NCBI GenBank assembly: GCA_963849955.1 | Contig: CAWKJU010000030.1 | Coordinates: forward strand, 26,432-90,431 | Reading direction: 5' to 3' | From: CAWFGW01 sp963849955 | GTDB lineage: Bacteria; Bacteroidota; Bacteroidia; Cytophagales; JAAEPT01 | Length of the DNA: 64,000 nucleotides | Shown: piece after piece, positions 35,745-45,200 of the stretch | How positions within the stretch are numbered: position 1 is the stretch's first letter | How the letters are laid out: every line of letters starts with the position of its first letter | The notes under the pieces: generated by a model | What the model was told of the DNA's origin: nothing | Seen by the model: only the letters and a program-made list of their open reading frames with translations | Databases searched by the model: none | Position numbers and translations under genes: made by a program

Positions 35745-36155
35745 ATGTTTAATTCAAAAGACAAAAAAGAAGTGGCAGAACTTGCGAATAAGAAAAATCA
35801 AATAGAGCAAGGCACCAAAATTAAAGGAGATATTATTACACATGGAAACATTCGCTTGGATGGTGAAATTGAGGGTAATATTGTTTCCGAATCAAAAGTA
35901 GTTTTGGGTACTTCTTGCAAAATGACTGGTAACTTAAAAGCCCAAAATGCTGAAGTATCAGGCGAGGTGAAAGGAGTGATTGAAATTTCTGATTTGTTAA
36001 TTTTAAAGCCAACGGCAGTGGTAACAGGAAGTATAATTTCTGCAAAAGTTGTTTTTGACGAAGGTTCAATTTTTAATGGCGATTGTAGAATGGGTGCAAA
36101 AATTAAAGATATAAAAGGTGAGTCAACCAACAGACAAGCCGAAAAAACGGCATAA
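35745..36155 (+). CDS. Bactofilin
   Basis: 136 residues with a beta-helical DUF583 core (about 22-118): repeats of the form IRLDGEIEGNIVSESKVVLG and AEVSGEVKGVIEISDLLILK end in polar tails. Bactofilins polymerise into membrane-associated filaments that place wall enzymes. Begins 2 bp after the M23 peptidase gene. The short tails are polar and poorly conserved (TNRQAEKTA). The next gene begins inside its 3' end. Confidence 0.93.
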   Translation: MFNSKDKKEVAELANKKNQIEQGTKIKGDIITHGNIRLDGEIEGNIVSESKVVLGTSCKMTGNLKAQNAEVSGEVKGVIEISDLLILKPTAVVTGSIISAKVVFDEGSIFNGDCRMGAKIKDIKGESTNRQAEKTA

Positions 36156-36363
36156 TACCATTTTAAAATACTCAGGTATTGGTTTCCAAATGGGGGTGAC
36201 CATATACTTGGGTAACCTTTTAGGTGTCTGGTTGGATGAAAAATATCCTAACGAGGGTGATTTATATACTAAACTGGTCACATTAGCGGCTGTTTTTCTT
36301 TCTATGGCTCAAATAATCATTCAGGCAACCAAAGACTCCAAAGAAGTAGATAATGACAAATGA
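36118..36363 (+). CDS. AtpZ/AtpI family ATP synthase accessory protein
   Basis: 81 residues, GTG start at 36118, overlapping the bactofilin 3' end by 38 bp. Two membrane helices (about 18-36 and 48-68) with the loop GVWLDEKYPNEGD, the usual AtpZ pattern (G-x-W-L-D). AtpI/AtpZ assists Fo assembly and c-ring insertion, and may carry Mg2+/Ca2+. Position upstream of the Fo genes supports the call. Confidence 0.82.
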   Translation: MSQPTDKPKKRHNTILKYSGIGFQMGVTIYLGNLLGVWLDEKYPNEGDLYTKLVTLAAVFLSMAQIIIQATKDSKEVDNDK

Positions 36364-36751
36364 TTTCATCAAACGGATTGGTATTTATTTTTTAATTGCG
36401 TTTGTACTGTTTGGTGTAGGATTTTGGATTAATTTAAACCTGATTCAACATAACGGATTGCCAACACAATTACCTTTGTTACAAGTATATTTGTTTCATG
36501 TCTTGTTCTCGATATTAATTTATGTGATATGTGAATTAGTGTACTTAGCACTACCCGCTCAAGTGGGGTATGCTTTTCTTGCATCCGTCTTTTTAAAAAT
36601 GGGGTTTTTTGTGCTAATTTTTAAAAACAGCCTCTTCGGAGAGGTAGAATTAGCAATGTTTGAGCGCGTATCACTAATTGTCCCGCTCTTTTTGTTTCTA
36701 CTATTAGAGGCAATTGCTCTTGCACGGCTCTTAAACGCAGATAAAATCTAA
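36353..36751 (+). CDS. Four-TM membrane protein of the atp region (DUF6168-like)
   Basis: 132 residues, about four membrane helices (8-28, 43-62, 68-88, 107-127), short loops, one tail LLNADKI. Starts by overlap with the AtpZ-like gene and precedes atpB, the place where Flavobacteriia carry a DUF6168-type protein. An Fo assembly or ion-handling role is plausible by position only. Confidence 0.65.
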   Translation: MTNDFIKRIGIYFLIAFVLFGVGFWINLNLIQHNGLPTQLPLLQVYLFHVLFSILIYVICELVYLALPAQVGYAFLASVFLKMGFFVLIFKNSLFGEVELAMFERVSLIVPLFLFLLLEAIALARLLNADKI

Positions 36752-36817
36752 AACTGATCATTATAAAAACACAATCTGAAAAGATTCGAAAAAAATGTGT
36801 TGTTTTGATTTATTGTG

Positions 36818-36825
36818 TACCTTTG
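36818..36825 (+). promoter_or_regulatory. -7 promoter element upstream of atpB
   Basis: TACCTTTG (TAnnTTTG) 40 bp before the atpB ATG at 36866. It suggests that the main atp operon starts here rather than at the M23/bactofilin genes. Confidence 0.5.
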
Positions 36826-36865
36826 CACCTCAAATTCAAGGTCGGGTATATTAGTAACAATAATT

Positions 36866-37996
36866 ATGGCGTTAGCACAAGGATTAAACAAGATTTTAAC
36901 AGCGTTTTTGCTGATGATTTTTTCGTTTACAGTATTTGCTGAAGAAGACCATGCTCATGATCATAACCCTCTCGAGCGTGTAGGAGCTGAGGAAGCACAT
37001 GATAGTGGGCAAATAAACACAAAAGAAGGTATTAACGACTACATTAAACATCACTTACAAGATTCGCACGACTTTATCTTGTATACAAATGGTGCAACAG
37101 GTCAACACATTGGATTTCCATTACCTGTTATATTATGGGACAATGGGTTGAAGATTTTTTCATCTTCAAAATTTAACCACGGAGAATCAGTCGCGGAGGT
37201 TAACGGCAATTTTTACACGCTTTATCACGGAAAGATATATGCTACTGATGCTGAAGGTACAGTGACTTTAGATGAACATGGACATCCAGAAAACGCTAAA
37301 CCATTAGATTTTTCAATCACAAAAACCGTGGTTGGAATGTTGTTAACCGCAGTATTAATGTTTGCTATTTTTTCCTCATTAGCAAGAGGGTACAAAAAAT
37401 CAGCAGTGCCTACAGGATTTTCACGTGTATTGGAACCCTTAGTGATTTATGTACGAGACGAAATTGCTCGACCTAATATCGGAGAGAAAAAATACAGACA
37501 ATTTATGGGGTTTTTGCTAACTATATTTTTCTTCATTTGGATTTTGAACTTGTTAGGTTTAACACCGCTTGGTTTTAACGTTACAGGAAATATTGCAGTA
37601 ACCGTATGTCTAGCTCTATTCACATTCTTTGTCGTACAGTTTAGTGCTAACAAAGACTACTGGGGACATATTTTCTGGATGCCTGGTGTACCCGTCCCAA
37701 TGAAAATTGTTTTAATGCCAATTGAAGTATTGGGTATGTTTACTAAGCCTTTCTCATTATTAATTCGTTTGTATGCGAACATTACAGCAGGTCACTTTGT
37801 AGTGATGAGTTTGATTGCTTTAATGATTACCCTAAAAGTTGCTTTCGGTCCAGTGGTATCCACGAGTATGTCGTTAGCATTAGCCTTATTTATCACGGTA
37901 ATTGAAATACTTGTAGCGTTCTTACAAGCATTCATCTTTACTATGTTATCTTCTTTATTTATTGGAATGGCCGTGCAAGATCACGATCATCATTAA
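36866..37996 (+). CDS. atpB: ATP synthase Fo subunit a
   Basis: 376 residues from the ATG at 36866. It has a cleavable-looking N-terminus (LTAFLLMIFSFTVFA), a His-rich periplasmic stretch (EEDHAHDHN, HDSGQIN) typical of Bacteroidota AtpB, and then the a-subunit core of about six helices. The essential stator Arg lies in SLLIRLYANITAGH. It forms the proton half-channels. A reading from 36815 would start within the promoter element and is rejected. Confidence 0.93.
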   Translation: MALAQGLNKILTAFLLMIFSFTVFAEEDHAHDHNPLERVGAEEAHDSGQINTKEGINDYIKHHLQDSHDFILYTNGATGQHIGFPLPVILWDNGLKIFSSSKFNHGESVAEVNGNFYTLYHGKIYATDAEGTVTLDEHGHPENAKPLDFSITKTVVGMLLTAVLMFAIFSSLARGYKKSAVPTGFSRVLEPLVIYVRDEIARPNIGEKKYRQFMGFLLTIFFFIWILNLLGLTPLGFNVTGNIAVTVCLALFTFFVVQFSANKDYWGHIFWMPGVPVPMKIVLMPIEVLGMFTKPFSLLIRLYANITAGHFVVMSLIALMITLKVAFGPVVSTSMSLALALFITVIEILVAFLQAFIFTMLSSLFIGMAVQDHDHH

Positions 37997-38046
37997 TAAA
38001 TATTGTTAAAAGTAGTTTATTTGTTTAATTATATAAATTAAGTGTT

Positions 38047-38247
38047 ATGGAAGTAGGTACTCTAAATTTAGTTGGAGCTGGATTAATCGTAATCGGTGGT
38101 GGAATTGGACTAGGTCAAATCGGTGGTAAAGCAATGGAATCTATTGCTAGACAACCTGAAGCGGCTGGTAAAATTCAAACTGCTATGATTATCATCGGAG
38201 CACTTCTTGAAGGTCTTGCATTTGGTGCATTAATCTTAGGAAAGTAA
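38047..38247 (+). CDS. atpE: ATP synthase Fo subunit c
   Basis: 66 residues, two helices joined by the polar loop ARQPEAAGK. The ion-binding carboxylate is the Glu in GALLEGLAFG of helix two. The residue after it is Gly rather than Ser/Thr, which fits H+ rather than Na+ coupling (inference from family patterns). The start is a clear ATG and the length is typical. A strong hairpin follows the stop. Confidence 0.93.
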   Translation: MEVGTLNLVGAGLIVIGGGIGLGQIGGKAMESIARQPEAAGKIQTAMIIIGALLEGLAFGALILGK

Positions 38248-38254
38248 TTCAAAG

Positions 38255-38291
38255 AAACTGTATTTGCAACGCTAGGTTGCAGATACAGTTT
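38255..38291 (+). promoter_or_regulatory. Hairpin between atpE and atpF
   Basis: A 16-bp stem with one G-T wobble: AAACTGTATTTGCAAC (38255-38270) pairs with GTTGCAGATACAGTTT (38276-38291), loop GCTAG. It lies 8 bp after the atpE stop and is followed by only a short T-stretch. It could act as a partial terminator or a 3' stabiliser, favouring subunit c output. Confidence 0.6.
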
Positions 38292-38329
38292 TAATTTATT
38301 GATTGAACAAAACTTAAAATAACAATACA

Positions 38330-38836
38330 ATGGATCAGTTGTTAAATGATTTCTCGCCTGGTTTGTTTTTCATGCAAGCATTTATTTTGTTGGTACTTAT
38401 CGTACTTATGAAAAAGTTTGCTTGGAAACCAATTCTTGATGCATTAGATCAAAGAGAAGGTGAAATAAAAGACGCTATTGAAGCTGCAAATGCTGCTAAA
38501 ATAGAACTTGAAAGAGTCACTTCAGATAAAGAAAGCCTTCTTAAAGAAGCTAGAGCAGAAAGAGATCAGCTCTTGACACAAGCTCAAGAATCTGCTAAAA
38601 GCATTGTTGCTGAAGCAAAAGAAGCTGCAAAAGCGCAAGCTCAGATTGAGTTAGACAAAGCTACGGCAGCAATAGCAAGTGAAAAAAGAGCAGCGTTAGC
38701 TGATTTGAAAACAACTGCTACAGCGCTTTCGTTAGAAATGGCTGAGAAAATTCTTAGAAGTGAGTTGAGCAACAAAAAAGCACAAGAAGATTTGTTAGCT
38801 AAATACGTAGAAGAAGCTGATTTAACAGCAATCTAA
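38330..38836 (+). CDS. atpF: ATP synthase Fo subunit b
   Basis: 168 residues: one N-terminal membrane helix (about 11-28) and a long right-handed coiled coil rich in Ala, Glu and Lys (LDQREGEIKDAIEAANAAK and on). The peripheral stalk subunit that dimerises and holds F1 against rotation. Ends 3 bp before atpH. Confidence 0.93.
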   Translation: MDQLLNDFSPGLFFMQAFILLVLIVLMKKFAWKPILDALDQREGEIKDAIEAANAAKIELERVTSDKESLLKEARAERDQLLTQAQESAKSIVAEAKEAAKAQAQIELDKATAAIASEKRAALADLKTTATALSLEMAEKILRSELSNKKAQEDLLAKYVEEADLTAI

Positions 38837-38839
38837 ATT

Positions 38840-39373
38840 ATGGCAGCAGCAAGAGCATCAAAACGTTACGCAAAAGCATTAATTGGCTTAGCTAAAGAAA
38901 AAAATGCGGTAGAGGCTATTCAAGAAGACATGAATGGTTTGATTGAGTTGTGCAAAAACAGCAGAGAATTTGTTGTGATGTTAGAGAGCCCTATCGTAAC
39001 GCACGAAAAAAAATTAACTGTATTAGAAAAGATCTTTCAGGGGAAAGTACATGAAATTACCATGGCTTTTTTCAAGTTAATTACTAAAAAAAGTAGAGAA
39101 GCTTCTTTGTTGGATATAGCTAAAGCTTACATTACTTTATACAATGAAAATATAGGTTTGGCTATAGCTGAAGTGCAGTCAGCAGTTCCATTGACCAATG
39201 AAGTGAGAACAAGCATTATTCAGCGTGTAGCTAAAGCCACAGGAAAAGACATTCAATTAAAAGAAACGATTAACGAAGACCTTATCGGAGGTTTTGTCCT
39301 TCGTTTGGATGATAAACAAATAGACAGTTCAGTAAAAAGTCAATTATTGAGCTTGAAAAAACAACTTAATTAA
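38840..39373 (+). CDS. atpH: ATP synthase F1 subunit delta
   Basis: 177 residues. Helical N-terminal domain (RASKRYAKALIGLAKEK) and C-terminal alpha/beta domain with GGFVLRLDDKQIDSSVKSQL, the typical delta/OSCP end. It joins the peripheral stalk to the top of F1. Spacing of 3 bp to atpF and 20 bp to atpA. Confidence 0.93.
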   Translation: MAAARASKRYAKALIGLAKEKNAVEAIQEDMNGLIELCKNSREFVVMLESPIVTHEKKLTVLEKIFQGKVHEITMAFFKLITKKSREASLLDIAKAYITLYNENIGLAIAEVQSAVPLTNEVRTSIIQRVAKATGKDIQLKETINEDLIGGFVLRLDDKQIDSSVKSQLLSLKKQLN

Positions 39374-39393
39374 AACTACTAAACTTTAAATAA

Positions 39394-40968
39394 ATGGTAT
39401 CGGTAAAACCAGATGAAGTATCGGCAATATTGAGAGAACAACTCTCGAACTTCAAATCGGAAGCTGAACTGGAGGAAGTAGGCACAGTGCTTCAAATCGG
39501 TGACGGTGTAGCACGTATTTACGGCCTTAATGGTGTACAAGCGGGTGAGCTTATTGAGTTTGAAAATGGCTTAAAAGCTTTAGCATTGAACTTAGAAGAG
39601 GACAATGTGGGAGCAGTTTTATTAGGTCGTTCAGAAGGAATAAAAGAAGGCGCTACAGTGAAAAGAACTAAAAAAATTGGTTCTATTCAAGTTGGTGAAG
39701 GTATAGTTGGTCGTGTCGTTGATACATTGGGTAATCCAGTGGATGGAAAAGGACCAATCGCAGGTGAAACTTTTGAGATGCCACTAGAGCGCAAAGCTCC
39801 AGGTGTTCTTTTTCGTCAGCCAGTAAACGAACCCCTTCAAACAGGTTTGAAAGCAATTGATGCGATGATTCCAATCGGTAGAGGTCAGCGTGAGTTGATT
39901 ATTGGTGACCGTCAGACTGGTAAAACAGCTGTTGGTTTGGATACCATCTTAAATCAAAGAGAATTTTTTGATAAAGGAGAGCCTGTATTTTGTATCTACG
40001 TAGCAATAGGTCAAAAAGCATCTACTGTTGCTCGTGTAGTAAACGCCTTAGAAAAAGGTGGAGCAATGGATTATACTGTAGTGGTAGTAGCTGCAGCATC
40101 TGATCCCGCTCCAATGCAAGTATATGCGCCATTTACTGGTGCCGCTATTGGTGAATATTTCAGAGATACTGGTCGTCCAGCATTGGTTGTTTATGATGAT
40201 TTATCAAAACAAGCAGTTGCATACCGTGAAGTATCGTTATTATTAAGAAGACCTCCGGGGCGTGAAGCATATCCTGGTGATGTTTTCTACTTACACTCTA
40301 GATTATTAGAAAGAGCAGCAAAAGTAAACGCTTCTGATGAAATTACTTCTCAAATGAATGATTTACCTGAATCATTACAAGGAAAAGTAAAAGGTGGGGG
40401 GTCATTAACCGCACTTCCAATTATTGAAACACAAGCAGGTGATGTTTCTGCTTATATCCCAACCAACGTAATTTCAATTACGGACGGGCAGATATTCTTA
40501 GAGTCTAACTTGTTTAACGCTGGTATTCGTCCAGCGATTAACGTAGGTATCTCAGTATCTCGTGTGGGTGGTAATGCTCAAATCAAGTCGATGAAAAAAG
40601 TGGCTGGTACATTAAAACTAGACCAGGCGCAATTCCGTGAATTGGAAGCCTTTGCTAAGTTTGGTTCTGATTTGGATGCTGCTACTAAGTTGACTATCGA
40701 AAGAGGTCAAAAGAACTTAGAGATCTTGAAGCAAAAACAATTCTCTCCTGAGCCAGTTGAAGAGCAAGTAGCGATTATTTATGCAGCAACTAACGGTTTG
40801 TTAGATAAAGTGCCAGTAGATAAAGTGAAAGCATTTGAGTTGGAATATTTGAGAACCTTAAAAACTTCTCATAAAAATGCGTTAGCTTCTTTAAAAGCGG
40901 GTAAGCTTGAGGAAAGCACTATTGCTACTATGAGACAAGTTGCTAAAGACGTAGCATCAAACTATTAA
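39394..40968 (+). CDS. atpA: ATP synthase F1 subunit alpha
   Basis: 524 residues. N-terminal beta-barrel (about 25-95), nucleotide-binding domain with the P-loop GDRQTGKT (171-178), the arginine finger region in SISVSRVGG, and a C-terminal helical bundle. It is the non-catalytic nucleotide-binding subunit. The operon lacks atpD and atpC after atpG; in Bacteroidota these two usually lie elsewhere, so the complex is not incomplete. Confidence 0.96.
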   Translation: MVSVKPDEVSAILREQLSNFKSEAELEEVGTVLQIGDGVARIYGLNGVQAGELIEFENGLKALALNLEEDNVGAVLLGRSEGIKEGATVKRTKKIGSIQVGEGIVGRVVDTLGNPVDGKGPIAGETFEMPLERKAPGVLFRQPVNEPLQTGLKAIDAMIPIGRGQRELIIGDRQTGKTAVGLDTILNQREFFDKGEPVFCIYVAIGQKASTVARVVNALEKGGAMDYTVVVVAAASDPAPMQVYAPFTGAAIGEYFRDTGRPALVVYDDLSKQAVAYREVSLLLRRPPGREAYPGDVFYLHSRLLERAAKVNASDEITSQMNDLPESLQGKVKGGGSLTALPIIETQAGDVSAYIPTNVISITDGQIFLESNLFNAGIRPAINVGISVSRVGGNAQIKSMKKVAGTLKLDQAQFRELEAFAKFGSDLDAATKLTIERGQKNLEILKQKQFSPEPVEEQVAIIYAATNGLLDKVPVDKVKAFELEYLRTLKTSHKNALASLKAGKLEESTIATMRQVAKDVASNY

Positions 40969-40985
40969 TATTTCTTTTCTGAAAA

Positions 40986-41011
40986 CCCGTACCGATTTTA
41001 ATCGGGATGGG
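40986..41011. repeat. Small palindrome in the atpA-atpG gap
   Basis: An imperfect dyad: CCCGTACCGAT (40986-40996) against ATCGGGATGGG (41001-41011), loop TTTA. The core CCGAT/ATCGG is like the palindrome at 53844 and the hairpin at 8307, suggesting a dispersed small repeat. Confidence 0.5.
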
Positions 41012-41039
41012 AGAGTAAGGTTTAAGTTTATAAAAGCCA

Positions 41040-41933
41040 ATGGCAAATTTAAAGGAAGTAAGAGGAAGAATTCAGTCTGTTAACTCCACACAGCAGATCA
41101 CTAAAGCCATGAAAATGGTGGCAGCGGCCAAGCTTCGTAGAGCCCAAGACAGTATTATTCAAATGCGGCCATACGCTGAAAAGTTAACGGCTTTATTAGG
41201 AAGGGTTTCTTCTACTTTGGATGAATCTTTTGATAATAAATATGCTAAAGATACCGAGGAAGTAAATAATGTACTTGTAATATTGATTACTTCAGATCGT
41301 GGTTTGTGTGGTGGATTCAATTCTTCTGTTGCAAAGGCAGCGTTGTCATTAATCAATGATAAATATCCGCAACAAAAAGCAGCAGGAAAACTTGATGTGC
41401 TAAGTATCGGTAAAAAAGGCGCAGAATTTTTCCAAAGACGTGGTTATAAGGTCAATACGCAGTTTATGGGTATTTTTGGAAACTTAAGCTTCGCTGCTGT
41501 AAAAGAAGCTGCTGAATTTGTAATGCAAGCATTTGTCGATGGTAAATACGATCGGATAGAATTGGTATACAATGAGTTTAAAAATGTGGCTACACAAATT
41601 GTAAGAGCAGAACAGTTTTTACCAATTGTAGCAGATACCGATGTTGAAAGTGTTGATGACAACAACAATATTGAGTATATCTTTGAGCCAGATAAAAAAA
41701 CTATTGTTGAAGAGTTAATTCCTAAATCGCTTAAAATTCATTTATATAAAGCCGTATTAGAGTCCAATGCTTCAGAGCATGGAGCACGTATGACAGCCAT
41801 GGACAAAGCAACGGATAATGCCGGAGAGTTACTTAAGGAATTGAAGTTAGTATACAACCGATCAAGACAAGCAGCTATTACTACTGAAATCCTAGAGATT
41901 GTTGGTGGAGCAGAAGCATTGGCAAACGGTTAA
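41040..41933 (+). CDS. atpG: ATP synthase F1 subunit gamma
   Basis: 297 residues. N-terminal helix ANLKEVRGRIQSVNSTQQIT and C-terminal helix SRQAAITTEILEIVGGAEAL are the coiled-coil shaft; the middle is a Rossmann-like part with SDRGLCGGFNSSV. It is the rotor that couples Fo to the catalytic sites. The insertion around 195-215 (ADTDVESVDDNNNIEY) is a variable loop. Last gene of the operon before a strong terminator. Confidence 0.95.
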   Translation: MANLKEVRGRIQSVNSTQQITKAMKMVAAAKLRRAQDSIIQMRPYAEKLTALLGRVSSTLDESFDNKYAKDTEEVNNVLVILITSDRGLCGGFNSSVAKAALSLINDKYPQQKAAGKLDVLSIGKKGAEFFQRRGYKVNTQFMGIFGNLSFAAVKEAAEFVMQAFVDGKYDRIELVYNEFKNVATQIVRAEQFLPIVADTDVESVDDNNNIEYIFEPDKKTIVEELIPKSLKIHLYKAVLESNASEHGARMTAMDKATDNAGELLKELKLVYNRSRQAAITTEILEIVGGAEALANG

Positions 41934-41951
41934 GATCAATAAGCACTACCT

Positions 41952-41986
41952 AAAGCCTTGAAATGTATGATTTCAAGGCTTTTTTA
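41952..41986 (+). terminator. Terminator of the atp operon
   Basis: A perfect 13-bp stem AAAGCCTTGAAAT (41952-41964) / ATTTCAAGGCTTT (41970-41982) with a 5-nt loop, then Ts. The 360-bp gap 41934-42293 holds this terminator and the gltB promoters; nothing else was seen in it. Confidence 0.9.
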
Positions 41987-42137
41987 TTTTTAGCCTTTTT
42001 AAATAAACACACTATAATAAAAGTTACAAAATTGCAATCGTAGAGGATGTGTTTTCCAAAGTGTACTTCCTTGTAAATGAATCAAAAAAAATGACTCTTC
42101 CAAAATTGTACTATTCTAAGGCGAGAAATTTTTAGGC

Positions 42138-42190
42138 TATATTTGCACTCGTTTCAATGTTCTTTTTTCAATATTTTTTCAGTAACTTTG
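42138..42190 (+). promoter_or_regulatory. Two -7 promoter elements upstream of gltB
   Basis: TATATTTG (42138-42145) and TAACTTTG (42183-42190) both match TAnnTTTG. They would give leaders of about 140 and 95 nt before the gltB ATG at 42294. Two start sites suggest two control inputs for nitrogen assimilation; no operator was recognised in the leader. Confidence 0.5.
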
Positions 42191-42293
42191 TGCTTCCTTT
42201 CGCATAGAAAAAGGAGTCTTACCATAATAGGGTATTCACCCAGCATAAGATAAGATAGAAGGCATTTATTAGTCATTATTAGACGGGTAAAGT

Positions 42294-45200
42294 ATGAAAG
42301 AGAAAAAAAACCAAGGTTTGTACGATCCACAATTTGAGCATGATTCATGTGGAATCGGATTAGTTGCCAACCTTAACAATATCAAGTCACATGATATTGT
42401 AGAGAAAGCACTTTCCATGTTGATCACCATGGAACACCGAGGAGGCTGTGGTTGTGATATCAACTCCGGTGATGGAGCAGGTGTATTATTACAAAAACCA
42501 CACAAGTTTTTTGTTAAAGAAGCGAGCAAGAATGGGTTTGAACTACCAGCTGATTATGATGCTTATGGAGTAGGTCAGGTGTTCTTCCCTATGGATGAAG
42601 CGAAGAGAACGGCATGCAAAACCATTTTAGAAGAAGCAGTAGCGAAGTTTGACTTTACCGTTCTTGGTTACAGAACCATTAACAAAGACAACTCAACTTT
42701 AGGTGAAGCACCACGTGCATCAGAGCCTAAAATTCAACAAATCTTCGTTGCCAAGCCAGAAACAATGTCGGCAGAAGATTTTGAACGAAAGTTGTTTGTA
42801 ATTAGAAATTATACTTCTCATCGGGTCAACCAAGAAGTAGCAAATATTGGTGATGATTTTTACATCGCATCATTTTCATACAAAACTATTATTTATAAAG
42901 GGCAATTAAACACTGCCCAGGTGAAAGCGTACTTCTCAGATTTAAGTGATGAAGACGTAGAGTCAGCATTAGCAGTAATCCACTCTCGTTTTTCTACGAA
43001 CACGTTTCCAAAATGGAAGCTAGCTCAGCCATTTAGATACATCGCTCATAACGGTGAAATAAACACGGTTCGGGGTAATATCAACTGGATGACCGCCAGG
43101 GAAGCAATTTTGAAAACCACGAAGTTCTCTGAAGAAGAAATTAACATGGTATTGCCCTTGTGTGATCATGCCAATTCTGACTCAGCAAGTTTAGATAACG
43201 CTATCGAAATGTTAGTGTTAAGTGGAAGATCATTACCACACGTAATGATGATGGTAGTGCCTGAAGCTTGGCAAGAATTTCCAGAGATGGAAGAACATAA
43301 AAAAGCATTTTATAGCTACTATGCACACATCATGGAGCCTTGGGATGGACCAGCTTCTCTATCGTTTACTGATGGTAAAATCGTGGGTGCTACATTAGAT
43401 AGAAACGGACTTCGTCCGTCTCGATATTGTATCCAAGATGATGGCACTGTTATTTTAGCTTCTGAAACAGGAGTTTTACCAGTGGATCCAGCTAAAGTAA
43501 TTCAACGCGGTCGTTTGCAACCAGGTAAAATATTCGTTTGTGATCTAGAGAAAGGTAAAATTATCTCAGATGATGAGCTGAAAAAAGATATCTGTTCACA
43601 GCAACCTTATGGTGAATGGTTGAAAGGAAATGAGACGTTCTTAAAAGATTTACCAGAAGTTAGCAACGGTGTTGCGGACATGGATGAGGAGACCTTATTA
43701 AATCGTCAACAAGCATTTGGGTACACTTCGGAGGATCTAAAAGTAGTAATCACGGATCTATCTAAAAAAGGAATTGAGCCACTGGGTTCAATGGGGATCG
43801 ATGCTGCTTTGCCAATCTTATCCAAACAAACACAGCACTTATCCCATTATTTTAAGCAGTTGTTTGCACAGGTGACCAACCCACCGATTGATCCCATTCG
43901 TGAGAAAATGGTCATGTCGCTGTATTCGTATATTGGGTCGTCAAAAAATATTTTAGACGAAACACCAGAGCATTGTGCTAAAATTCGAATTTCATCGCCT
44001 GTACTTACCAATAAAGAGTTAGCGAAGTTAAAGGGGATTACTAAGGAAGGGTATAAGTCTGAGGTAATCGAAATTCTATTTGAAGCATCTCATAAACCTG
44101 GGGTGCTAGAGTCAGCGGTTGATACCATTTGTGAAAAAGCAATTGAGGCTGTAAAAGCTGGAGCAAATATCTTAATTCTTTCTGACAAGAAGGTAGATAG
44201 CAAAAACGCTCCAATTCCATCCGTTTTGGCAACAGGTGCTATACACCATGCTTTAATTCGAGCTAAGCTTCGAACAAAAACGTCCATAGTATTAGAATCT
44301 GGGGATGTAAGAGAAACACATCATGTGGCTACAGTTATTGGTTATGGTGCTCATGCCGTAAACCCTTACTTAGCTTTTGAATCAATAAGAGGATTGAAAA
44401 AATCCGGTTTATTGAAGTCGAAACATTCTATCGAGAAACTAGAAGAAAACTTCATCAAAGGAATTGGTTATGGTTTAAGAAAGATATTCTCAAAAATGGG
44501 AATCTCAACATTACAATCATACCATGGAGCTCAAATATTCGAAGCTTTAGGTATTAGCACACCAGTTATTGAAAAATGCTTTGCTGGAACAGCTTCCCGA
44601 ATAGAAGGACTTTCTTTTGACGGTATTGCAAAAGAAGCATTAGTAAAACATGAATTTGCTTTTCCAAAAGAGGGAGAAGAAAAAGTTAATAAGTTAGAAG
44701 TTGGAGGTGTGTATCAATGGAAACGAAGAGGTGAGTATCACCTGTTCAACCCGACCACAATCCATTATTTACAGCATTCATCGCGAACAAATAATTATCA
44801 GATATATAAGAAGTATGCTCGTGAAATCAACGATCAAACTCAAAAAGCGGCTACTTTAAGAGGATTGTTGGATTTTAAAGATAAATCGCCTATTCCTTTG
44901 GCTGAAGTTGAATCTGCAGAAAATATCTTCAAAAGATTTGCAACAGGGGCAATGTCGTTTGGGTCAATTTCTCATGAAGCACATAGTACCTTAGCGATTG
45001 CAATGAACCGTATTGGAGGAAAATCCAATTCTGGTGAAGGAGGTGAGGATCCGATTCGTTTCTTCCCTAAGAAAAATGGCGATTGGGAACGTTCGGCTAT
45101 CAAACAAGTTGCATCTGGTCGTTTTGGAGTAACGAGTTACTATTTGTCTAACGCTGATGAATTGCAAATTAAAATGGCTCAAGGAGCTAAGCCGGGTGAA

